Below, in pieces: positions 8,073 to 15,984 of a DNA stretch of 64,000 nucleotides (the first letter of the stretch is position 1; each line of letters starts with the position of its first letter). Source of the stretch: Cellulophaga fucicola. GTDB lineage: Bacteria; Bacteroidota; Bacteroidia; Flavobacteriales; Flavobacteriaceae. The translations under genes were made by a program, and so were the position numbers. The notes beneath the pieces are model-generated. The model was not told the DNA's origin and made no database searches. It was given only the letters and a program-made list of their open reading frames with translations. Location: contig NZ_FPIY01000001.1 in NCBI RefSeq assembly GCF_900119145.1, positions 124,001 through 188,000 on the forward strand, given 5' to 3'.

Positions 8073-11000
8073 TTAATTAATTGTAAAGGTTTTAATTTCT
8101 TTAAAAGAAATTGTTTTTAAGTCGCTTATTTTAGATTTGTACGGATTCCATTTTTCGGTAAAGAATGTATTCGTTTTTTCTAAAGTTTTTTCTAACTCTT
8201 CTTTAGCAAACTGTATTAATCTATTTTCTGTCTCTGTTATTCCAGTTTTTCTACTACGTACATAACCACTAGCGCTGCTAATTCTTTGCATAACTGTAAT
8301 TTCTGGATTTCTTGTTATGCCTTGTCTTTTGTCTACTTTACCTAAATAAAGAGCAATAACACTATCTATTTCTTTTACAATGTTTGTAGATAGTTTTATC
8401 TCTTCTTTATATTTTTCTTTATCAAGAGTGGCTAAATCTGCTTTGTATTTAGTTGCAGTGTTTTTACTTTCTACCAGCTGTTTAACCGCGTCTGCAGCTG
8501 TTTGCGTATAATTAGCTAAAACTTTACTAGCAGTATAAACATCATTAATTGCAGCTGTAGATACATTTAATCTTGGATCTGATTTTACCGTTAGCATTGT
8601 TTCTTCAGTAGTTGTGCCGTATGTTAACTGCACTTTGTATGTACCTGGTTTTATACGTTGTCCGCTTGGTTCTCTTTTAGATTTACGTATGCTACGCGAT
8701 GGTCTTTCTGGACCTTTTTCTGTCATATTCCATTGGTAACGGTGTAAGCCTGTTTTTTTTGGAGCTTTAATTTTTATTGTACGTATTAAATCGTCTCCAT
8801 TAAAAAACTGAAACTGTAAAGAATCTTTAGAAACCACACCATCTTTTTTAGCAGGAGTATTTTCTTTTTCTTCCTTTTTGTCATCAGCATCTGGTTTTTT
8901 TACTTTTTCTTTTTTCTTATAAAAATAAGTTAGCATTGCTCCACCTTTTTTGTTTTCGCCATTAAATAATGCGTCAGCGCCAAATCTGCTTCCGGTTGGT
9001 TGTTGGTAAGCAGCTTGGTATGCTGTAGGTGGCGTAAACAAAGCAACATCTTTAGTAAGTACAGTTTTGTCTTTAGCTATGGCTCTTAGTGGTCTAATAT
9101 CATCTAAAACCCATGCAGCTCTACCAAAAGTGCCAATAACAAGATCGTGCTCTCTAGGGTGTATAACTAAATCTTTTGTAGATACAGTAGGGAAACCTTC
9201 TGTCCATTTCTGCCATTTAGTACCAGCATCAAAAGAAACATATAAACCATCGTCTGTACCTAAAAATAATAGGTTAGGAGTTTCTAAATCTTCAACAATA
9301 GCTAAAGCATAACTTTTAACATCGCTCTCATCTACAATTCGTGTCCACGTTTTACCATAGTTTGTAGTTCTATATACATAAGGTGTGTAATTAAACCTTC
9401 TGTAATCGTTAGCAACAAGTAACGCTTCTCCTTTATTTTTATTAGATGCTTTAATCTGTGGAATCCAACTACCTTCTGGTAAACCTTTGATATTTTTAGA
9501 AACATCTGTCCAAGTGGTACCACCGTTTTGTGTTATATGCACACGGCCATCATCTGTACCAATCCATAGCATATCTTTTTCTACAGGAGAAGGCTCTATG
9601 ACCAAAATTGTACAATGATTCTCTGCACCAGTGGCATCCATAGTTAAACCACCGCTTTCGCTTTGTTTTTGTTTTTCAGGATTGTTTGTAGTTAAGTCCG
9701 GAGAAATTACAGTCCATGTTAACCCTTTATCTGTTGTTTTGTGTACAAACTGACTACCAAAATAGGCTGTAGCGTTGTTAAAAGGATCTTGTCCAATTGC
9801 AGAGTTCCAGTTAAATCGTAATTTAGTTGCTGCATCTGGCGAAGTTGGCTTTACAGAGTAGTTGTTACCTGTTTTCCAATCGTATCTAGATAAAGATCCT
9901 TGCTGACTCATAGTATAACCGTACTGAGAATTATCTAAATCTGGAACAACATCAAACCCGTCTCCAAAAGAAATTTCTTGCCAGTAGCTATTACGTATCC
10001 CTTGAGATTTCCATACAAAAGCAGGTCCACGCCAAGAACCATTGTCTTGCATACCGCCATAAACATTATAAGGAAACTCGTTATCTACATTAATATGATA
10101 AAATTGAGCAACAGGTAAGTTGCCAATAAAACGCCAAGTTTTACCACCATCTTTGGTAATGTTTAATCCGCCATCATTGCCGTCCATCATAAACTCTCCA
10201 TTTTCAGGGTGTATCCACCATGCATGATGATCTGGGTGTACACCATTATCTGCACCATAAGCAGGCATTAATTGGGTAAAGTTTTTTCCTCCATCCTCAG
10301 ATACATTTATATAAGTAAAAACAGAATATACTCTATTCTCGTTTTTAGGATCTACATAAATTTCTGAGTAGTAAAAAGGTCTATTTCCTATATCAGCTTT
10401 ATCATTAATTTTTTTCCATTTAAAGCCACCATCTTCAGATTTGTATAGTGCATTTTTTTTAGCTTCAACTAAAGCATAAACAACATTAGGTTTGTTGCGT
10501 GCAATAGCAATACCAATACGGCCTAAATCGCCTTTAGGTAAACCATCCTCTTCTGTTATTTTTTTCCAGTTTTCTCCGCCATCGTGAGTCATATATAAAC
10601 CGCTGCCGCTACCACCAGATTTAAAAAACCAAGGATCTCTTTTGTGTTCCCACATAGCGGCAATAAGCTTATTTGGGTTTGTAGGGTCCATTACCAAATC
10701 TGCAACACCAGATTTGTTGTTGGTAAATAATATTTTTTTCCAAGTAACACCGCCATCTGTAGTTTTATAAACACCACGTTCTGGATGTTCTCCCCAAGGA
10801 GAACCAATTGCACCAGCATAAACTATATTTGGGTTTGTAGGATCTATTACAATTCTGTGTATGTGTCTGGTTTTTTCTAAGCCCATTGGCAACCAGTTTT
10901 TACCACCATCTAAAGACTTGTAAATACCGTAGCCACCATTTAAACTGTTTCTTGGGTTACCTTCTCCTGTACCAACCCAGATAACAGATGGATTACTTTG

Positions 11001-11279
11001 TTGTATGGCAACAGCACCAACAGATGCAGTAATTTCTTTATCAAAAATAGGGTCCCATTTTATACCACCAGAAGTAGATTTCCATAATCCGCCAGAAGCT
11101 GTACCTGCATAAATAATATCTGGGTTGGTATGTACTGCGTCAATGGCAGTTACACGGCCGCTCATACCTCCGGGACCAATATTTCTAGGTTTTAAATCTT
11201 GTACATAATCCATTTTAAAGTCTTGTGCGGAAAGGCATAATACCGTAAAAAAGAATAAAAGTGAGTGTAGTTTTTTCAT
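8073..11279 (-). CDS. Large secreted VPS10/sortilin-like BNR-repeat protein
   Basis: A 1068-residue protein with an N-terminal signal peptide (about 1-18, ending LCLSA). Residues 30-730 form a ten-bladed-type beta-propeller with many Asp-box (BNR) turns: SGGIKWD, DGGKNW, DGGVTW, DGGENW, DGGFKW, DGGKNF, DGGKTW, NGGTTW. This is the sortilin/VPS10 fold. A Lys/Glu-rich low-complexity linker follows at about 775-805, then a C-terminal beta-sandwich and helical region. Bacterial members are annotated as glycosyl-hydrolase-like or VPS10 proteins with no proven activity. It is probably periplasmic or surface exposed. No T9SS tail is evident. Confidence 0.88.
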   Translation of the reverse strand: MKKLHSLLFFFTVLCLSAQDFKMDYVQDLKPRNIGPGGMSGRVTAIDAVHTNPDIIYAGTASGGLWKSTSGGIKWDPIFDKEITASVGAVAIQQSNPSVIWVGTGEGNPRNSLNGGYGIYKSLDGGKNWLPMGLEKTRHIHRIVIDPTNPNIVYAGAIGSPWGEHPERGVYKTTDGGVTWKKILFTNNKSGVADLVMDPTNPNKLIAAMWEHKRDPWFFKSGGSGSGLYMTHDGGENWKKITEEDGLPKGDLGRIGIAIARNKPNVVYALVEAKKNALYKSEDGGFKWKKINDKADIGNRPFYYSEIYVDPKNENRVYSVFTYINVSEDGGKNFTQLMPAYGADNGVHPDHHAWWIHPENGEFMMDGNDGGLNITKDGGKTWRFIGNLPVAQFYHINVDNEFPYNVYGGMQDNGSWRGPAFVWKSQGIRNSYWQEISFGDGFDVVPDLDNSQYGYTMSQQGSLSRYDWKTGNNYSVKPTSPDAATKLRFNWNSAIGQDPFNNATAYFGSQFVHKTTDKGLTWTVISPDLTTNNPEKQKQSESGGLTMDATGAENHCTILVIEPSPVEKDMLWIGTDDGRVHITQNGGTTWTDVSKNIKGLPEGSWIPQIKASNKNKGEALLVANDYRRFNYTPYVYRTTNYGKTWTRIVDESDVKSYALAIVEDLETPNLLFLGTDDGLYVSFDAGTKWQKWTEGFPTVSTKDLVIHPREHDLVIGTFGRAAWVLDDIRPLRAIAKDKTVLTKDVALFTPPTAYQAAYQQPTGSRFGADALFNGENKKGGAMLTYFYKKKEKVKKPDADDKKEEKENTPAKKDGVVSKDSLQFQFFNGDDLIRTIKIKAPKKTGLHRYQWNMTEKGPERPSRSIRKSKREPSGQRIKPGTYKVQLTYGTTTEETMLTVKSDPRLNVSTAAINDVYTASKVLANYTQTAADAVKQLVESKNTATKYKADLATLDKEKYKEEIKLSTNIVKEIDSVIALYLGKVDKRQGITRNPEITVMQRISSASGYVRSRKTGITETENRLIQFAKEELEKTLEKTNTFFTEKWNPYKSKISDLKTISFKEIKTFTIN

Positions 11280-11327
11280 TTTTAGTTGATCTTAGTTTGG
11301 TTTAAAAATAGGTATTTGTGAGTTATT

Positions 11328-11888
11328 TTATTGATTATCAGTAGATTTTATTTTCTTTATCTTTTTAGGGTTAATCCATAGTATAATTCCGCTTACGCTA
11401 ATAAATATAAGACCTAAGGCAATTATTGAAGAATAAAAAAGTTTAAATACAGACGCATCATTCTTTATTAAAAAATCTAGAATAGACCCATCGTGTATCA
11501 TTTCTATAATAGTATCTGTACGCTGCTTTACAGATACAATTTTACCTGTGTAACAGTTAATTTGTAGTTCTGTAAAATGATCTTCGAACCTAACTTTAGC
11601 AATACCTTTTGTAGGTCTGTAATCTATTCTATTAATTGTAGTAGAGAGTTGCAAAGAGTCTATATATGCAATAGCATTTTGTTCTATTTTTTCTAAAGGA
11701 ACAAGTGTTTTGTTGTTGTGTGTTATTTTAGATGTTGGTGGCTGTAAATAAAGTTCTTTTTTCCAGGCGAGTAAAGCGCCTGTAATACTTATAAGTAGTA
11801 TAAAAAGAACCAAGACAATGGCTATTGTTTTGTGTAATTTTCGGTATAAACGAGTGCTTTTTGCAAGCTTATTAATCTTTATTTTCAA
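11328..11888 (-). CDS. PepSY-associated TM-helix protein
   Basis: A 186-residue protein starting at TTG 11888. The reading frame has no ATG before the first membrane helix, and this TTG gives the usual short basic N-terminus (KLAKSTRLYRKLHKT) ahead of a membrane segment at about 24-43 (IAIVLVLFILLISITGALLA). A periplasmic PepSY-like domain with IDYRPTKGIAKVRF and IHDGSI follows, then a second membrane segment near 150-172 (FYSSIIALGLIFISVSGIIL). Such proteins are related to siderophore-associated or iron-reductase PepSY proteins. A longer TTG start at 11957 is possible. Confidence 0.72.
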   Translation of the reverse strand: MKIKINKLAKSTRLYRKLHKTIAIVLVLFILLISITGALLAWKKELYLQPPTSKITHNNKTLVPLEKIEQNAIAYIDSLQLSTTINRIDYRPTKGIAKVRFEDHFTELQINCYTGKIVSVKQRTDTIIEMIHDGSILDFLIKNDASVFKLFYSSIIALGLIFISVSGIILWINPKKIKKIKSTDNQ

Positions 11889-12043
11889 TAGGAACTTATT
11901 TAAAGTTTCCGAAAATAACGAAAAGTCTATCAAAATTTCATAATAATATGTTAACAAAGCGTTCTGTTATTTAGCAAAGATTTAATATAATTTGATTTTT
12001 GAAAACCAATGTTTAACTCAAAAAGCCGTATTTTTATACTTGT

Positions 12044-13171
12044 ATGAAGAATGATAAAATAAACAGAAAAGGTTTTGTTTTTAAAGAATACAAAGCCCCT
12101 TCACAAACTCCGTTTGAAAAGCTTTTTGATATATTTAAAGAGCTTATTACACATACATCTGGAGATTTTGATGAAGCTATAGATTGGTTGCGGGAGTTAG
12201 ATAAAGAGTATAAACTTACTACAGAAGACTATACCATAGACGATTTTATAGAAGACCTTAAAGCTAAAGGATATATAAAGGAAGAAATAAAACCAGATGG
12301 TACCAATGGTACTGCTATTACTGCTAAAACAGAAAGAGCTATAAGACAAGCAGCACTAGATCAGATTTTTGGTAAAATTAAACGTAGTGGTTCTGGTAAC
12401 CATAAAAGCAAAGGTGTTGGAGCAGGAGATGAGCACACTGGCGATTTTAGAAATTACCAATTTGGAGATGCTTTAGATAAAGTCTCGATGACCGAGAGTT
12501 TACGAAATGCACAAATTAATAACGGTATTGATGACTTTAATTTAACGGAAGACGATTTGGTTGTTGAAGAAACAATGCACAAATCGCAAATGAGTACGGT
12601 GCTTATGATAGACATAAGTCATAGTATGATTCTCTATGGGGAAGACCGTATTACGCCTGCCAAAAAAGTAGCAATGGCATTGGCAGAGTTAATTACCACG
12701 CGCTACCCAAAAGATACCTTAGATATACTTGTTTTTGGTAATGATGCTTGGCCTATAAAAATAGCCGATTTACCATATTTACAGGTAGGTCCTTACCACA
12801 CAAATACCGTAGCTGGTTTGCAATTGGCAATGGATTTACTGAGAAGAAAGCGTAATACCAATAAACAAATTTTTATGATTACAGATGGTAAACCTAGTTG
12901 TTTGCAAATGCCAGATGGAACATATTATAAAAATAGTGTTGGTTTAGACGAGGACATTATTAATAAATGTTACGGAATGGCACAACAAGCAAGAAAATTA
13001 CATATACCTATAACTACTTTTATGATTGCACAAGACCCATATTTAATGCAATTTGTAAAAGCGTTTACCCAAGCAAACCAAGGAAAAGCATTTTATACAG
13101 GTTTAAAAGGATTAGGAGAAATGATTTTTGAAGATTACGAGACCAATAGAAAAAAACGAATTAAAGGATAA
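12044..13171 (+). CDS. VWA-domain protein (BatA/CoxE-like partner of AAA+ ATPase)
   Basis: A 375-residue cytosolic protein, with no signal or membrane segment. Residues 1-130 are helical and charged with a Gly/Lys-rich linker. Residues 180-365 form a von Willebrand factor A domain with a complete MIDAS: DISHS near residue 190, a Thr in the NTVAG region and the Asp in MITDGKPS near 283. It is followed 87 nt downstream by an AAA+ ATPase of the MgChl/MoxR type. Such pairs act as metal-insertion or chaperone-like remodelling machines. The substrate is unknown. Confidence 0.87.
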   Translation: MKNDKINRKGFVFKEYKAPSQTPFEKLFDIFKELITHTSGDFDEAIDWLRELDKEYKLTTEDYTIDDFIEDLKAKGYIKEEIKPDGTNGTAITAKTERAIRQAALDQIFGKIKRSGSGNHKSKGVGAGDEHTGDFRNYQFGDALDKVSMTESLRNAQINNGIDDFNLTEDDLVVEETMHKSQMSTVLMIDISHSMILYGEDRITPAKKVAMALAELITTRYPKDTLDILVFGNDAWPIKIADLPYLQVGPYHTNTVAGLQLAMDLLRRKRNTNKQIFMITDGKPSCLQMPDGTYYKNSVGLDEDIINKCYGMAQQARKLHIPITTFMIAQDPYLMQFVKAFTQANQGKAFYTGLKGLGEMIFEDYETNRKKRIKG

Positions 13172-13258
13172 TTAATTAGCTGTTAGTTTATAGGTGCTAG
13201 TCTTTAGTTTAAAAAAAAGAGTGCTAAAAACCAATAATAAACAGCCAAAAGCTATAGA

Positions 13259-14725
13259 ATGAAAATAGATACAATTAAAACACTAGGCGAATTAAAAAAA
13301 GCCGGATACCAAAGCAAGTCTATCAAAGACGAGTTAAGAGATAATTTAATAGAGAAAATTAAAAATAAAGAAGCAACGTTTACGGGTATACACGGTTACC
13401 AAAACACAGTAATACCAGAATTAGAACGTGCAATTCTATCTAGACATAACATTAACTTATTGGGTTTACGTGGACAAGCAAAAACACGTTTGGCTAGATT
13501 AATGCTTAATTTATTAGATGAGTATATACCTGTTGTTAAAGGGTCTGAAATAAATGATGACCCATTACAACCAATTTCTAGATATGCAGTAGAGCTTATT
13601 AAAAAGGAAGGAGATAATACACCTATTACTTGGATGCATAGAAGTGAACGTTTTGCAGAAAAATTAGCAACGCCAGATGTTACTGTAGCAGATATTATTG
13701 GTGATGTAGACCCTATAAAAGCAGCAAACTTAAAATTGAGTTATGCAGATGATAGAGTAATACATTACGGAATGATACCACGTGCAAATCGTTGTATTTT
13801 TGTTATTAATGAGTTGCCAGATTTACAAGCAAGAATACAAGTTGCTTTGTTTAATATTTTGCAAGAAGGCGATATACAAATAAGAGGTTTTAAATTAAGA
13901 TTGCCTTTAGATATGCAATTTGTTTTTACAGCAAACCCTGAAGATTATACAAATCGTGGTAGTATTGTTACTCCTTTAAAAGATAGAATAGGATCGCAGA
14001 TTCTTACACATTATCCAGAAGATATAGAAACGGCTAAAATTATTACTGCGCAAGAAGCTAAATTAGATAGCAGACAGTCAGATGCTATTTTAGTGCCAGA
14101 TTTAGCAAAAGATCTTTTAGAGCAAATTGTTTTTGAAGCACGTAAAAGCGAATATATAGATGCTAAAAGTGGTGTAAGTGCTAGACTAAGTATTACTGCT
14201 TTTGAAAACTTATTAAGTACAGCAGAACTTAGAGCTCTAAAAAACGGAGATAATAAAACAACAGTTAGACTTAGTGATTTTATTGGTATTATACCTGCAA
14301 TTACAGGTAAGGTAGAGCTGGTTTACGAAGGCGAACAAGAAGGAGCAGCTAGTGTTGCTTATAATTTAATTGGCGAAGCAGTACAAACATTATTTGTAGA
14401 ATATTTTCCTAAGATTGAAAAACTTAAAAAACAAGAAGATGCTAGCCCGTATGACGATGTAGTTTCTTGGTTCTTTAATAACGAAGCTGGTTTTGAGCTA
14501 TTAGACGATCTTAGTGATAAGGAATATACTAATATGTTAGATGCTGTATCTCCGTTAGATGATTTATTAGGGGAGCATCAACCAAAATTAAAAAAAGAAG
14601 AAAGTTACTTTGTAAAAGAGTTTATACTTTGGGGCTTAGTACAATTTAAGCAATTAAGTAAATACAGATTTACAGAAGGTATACAGTTTAAAGATCCGTA
14701 CAGTAGTTATATAAGCGGATTATAA
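13259..14725 (+). CDS. AAA+ ATPase, magnesium-chelatase/MoxR-like
   Basis: A 488-residue ATPase. Walker A is the variant GLRGQAKTRLA at about residues 67-78 and Walker B is RCIFVINELPDL near 178-190, with a sensor-1 Asn in FVFTANPEDY and an Arg-rich VTPLKDRIGSQIL. These features place it with Mg-chelatase subunit I and sigma-54-like AAA+ proteins. The C-terminal 150 residues are helical and specific to this group. It pairs with the upstream VWA gene. The converging YdeI-like gene ends 4 nt away. Confidence 0.88.
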   Translation: MKIDTIKTLGELKKAGYQSKSIKDELRDNLIEKIKNKEATFTGIHGYQNTVIPELERAILSRHNINLLGLRGQAKTRLARLMLNLLDEYIPVVKGSEINDDPLQPISRYAVELIKKEGDNTPITWMHRSERFAEKLATPDVTVADIIGDVDPIKAANLKLSYADDRVIHYGMIPRANRCIFVINELPDLQARIQVALFNILQEGDIQIRGFKLRLPLDMQFVFTANPEDYTNRGSIVTPLKDRIGSQILTHYPEDIETAKIITAQEAKLDSRQSDAILVPDLAKDLLEQIVFEARKSEYIDAKSGVSARLSITAFENLLSTAELRALKNGDNKTTVRLSDFIGIIPAITGKVELVYEGEQEGAASVAYNLIGEAVQTLFVEYFPKIEKLKKQEDASPYDDVVSWFFNNEAGFELLDDLSDKEYTNMLDAVSPLDDLLGEHQPKLKKEESYFVKEFILWGLVQFKQLSKYRFTEGIQFKDPYSSYISGL

Positions 14726-14729
14726 CCTA

Positions 14730-15302
14730 TTATACATATTTAGACTTTATATTAGAATCGCAGAGTTTAACTATTTCTGCGATTCTTTTTTGTTTTGTTT
14801 CTACCCTTTTAGCTTGACTTAACCAGTGTAAATATTGTTTTTTATATGATGGTGCAAAATTATTATAATTGTTAAAAGCATTTGGGTTTTGCTTAAAAGC
14901 AGTCATTAAATTTTCAGGAATAATACCTTTTTCAACAGCATCTAAAGCGGTCCAAGAGCCATTTTGTTTTCCTGTCTCTACACTATCTAAGCCACTTTGG
15001 TGCATTAAACCATCAGCTGTAAGGTTATTTATATGCTGTTTATTTAATTTGCTCCAAACACTTTTTGCTTTTCGTTTACAAAAGTATTGTCTTCTTTTTC
15101 CATCACCCAAATTTTTAACCGTACTATCTATCCATCCAAAGCAAAGGGCAACTTTTACAGCATCTTCCCAAAGCATACTTTCTTTTTCGTGACTTACTTT
15201 ATATAGTATTATATAAATACCAGGACTTGTTTTATGGTTATTTTGTAACCACGTACGCCACTCCTTTGTATTTTTAAAATAGAGTTCTGGTTTTGTTTCC
15301 AT
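14730..15302 (-). CDS. YdeI/OmpD-associated family protein
   Basis: A 190-residue protein with the family opening ELYFKNTKEWRTWLQNNH, the core WEDAVKVALCFGWIDSTVK, and the C-terminal APSYKKQYLHWLSQAKRVET with its basic IAEIVKLC end. The family is small, soluble and of unknown biochemical role; the OmpD name comes from an E. coli neighbour. Its stop codon lies 4 nt from the stop of the convergent AAA+ ATPase gene, so the transcripts must overlap. Confidence 0.85.
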   Translation of the reverse strand: METKPELYFKNTKEWRTWLQNNHKTSPGIYIILYKVSHEKESMLWEDAVKVALCFGWIDSTVKNLGDGKRRQYFCKRKAKSVWSKLNKQHINNLTADGLMHQSGLDSVETGKQNGSWTALDAVEKGIIPENLMTAFKQNPNAFNNYNNFAPSYKKQYLHWLSQAKRVETKQKRIAEIVKLCDSNIKSKYV

Positions 15303-15369
15303 TTTTAGTTTGGTGATACTTTAGTATAAAGATTAATGTATATTTATATCCAAAAATAAAACAAAAAGT

Positions 15370-15948
15370 ATGCAGCGTACATATTATTTAATTGCTTTAA
15401 CTTTTATAACCGTCATGTCTACACAGGCTCAGGAGCAAACCAACCAACAATTACCGTATTACCAAATACCAACCGCACCAGAAAAATATACAGCAGGTAC
15501 GGTAGCTGCAAGGACTATAGATGCGTTAGGTTTTAGATATTATTGGGCAACAGAAGGTTTAACAGAAAAAGATCTAATGTATAAACCCAATAAAGAGGGA
15601 AGAAGTACAGAAGAAACTGTAGATCATATTTTGGGATTGTCTAAAATGATTTTAAAAGCAACTAGCTTAAAGGCTGATGATACAAATACAGAAGAACTAA
15701 CTTTTGAGCAAAAAAGAAAACTAACATTAGAAAACTTTAAAAAAGCAAGTACTATTTTTAAAAGTGCAACCAATTTAGAAGAACACGAATTGGTATTTAA
15801 TGAAAAATTTAAGCTTCCGTTTTGGAATGCTATAAATGGGCCTATAGCAGATGCTATTTGGCACAGCGGACAAATAGTGGTAATGCGTAGATCATCTGGC
15901 AATCCAATGCCAAAAGGTGTTAACGTATTAATGGGTACTAAAAACTAA
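15370..15948 (+). CDS. Secreted DinB-like protein
   Basis: A 192-residue protein with a signal peptide (about 1-20, ending MSTQAQ) followed by a DinB-like four-helix bundle: AARTIDALGFRYYWATEGL, ETVDHILGLSKMIL, and the closing IADAIWHSGQIVVMRRSSG. The His in ETVDHI and in IWHSGQI are at positions where DinB proteins bind a metal. Exported DinB proteins are common in flavobacteria with unknown function. It lies 36 nt upstream of the M16 peptidase and is probably co-transcribed with it. Confidence 0.82.
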   Translation: MQRTYYLIALTFITVMSTQAQEQTNQQLPYYQIPTAPEKYTAGTVAARTIDALGFRYYWATEGLTEKDLMYKPNKEGRSTEETVDHILGLSKMILKATSLKADDTNTEELTFEQKRKLTLENFKKASTIFKSATNLEEHELVFNEKFKLPFWNAINGPIADAIWHSGQIVVMRRSSGNPMPKGVNVLMGTKN

Positions 15949-15984
15949 TTTATTTTAACTTAAAACTAATTCATCAATAAAGAA

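Noticed and set aside
12003-12030. AAACC...CGTA boxes before the VWA gene
   Set aside because: The spacer is 19 nt instead of 16 and CTC is absent, so it does not fit the two shared sites.
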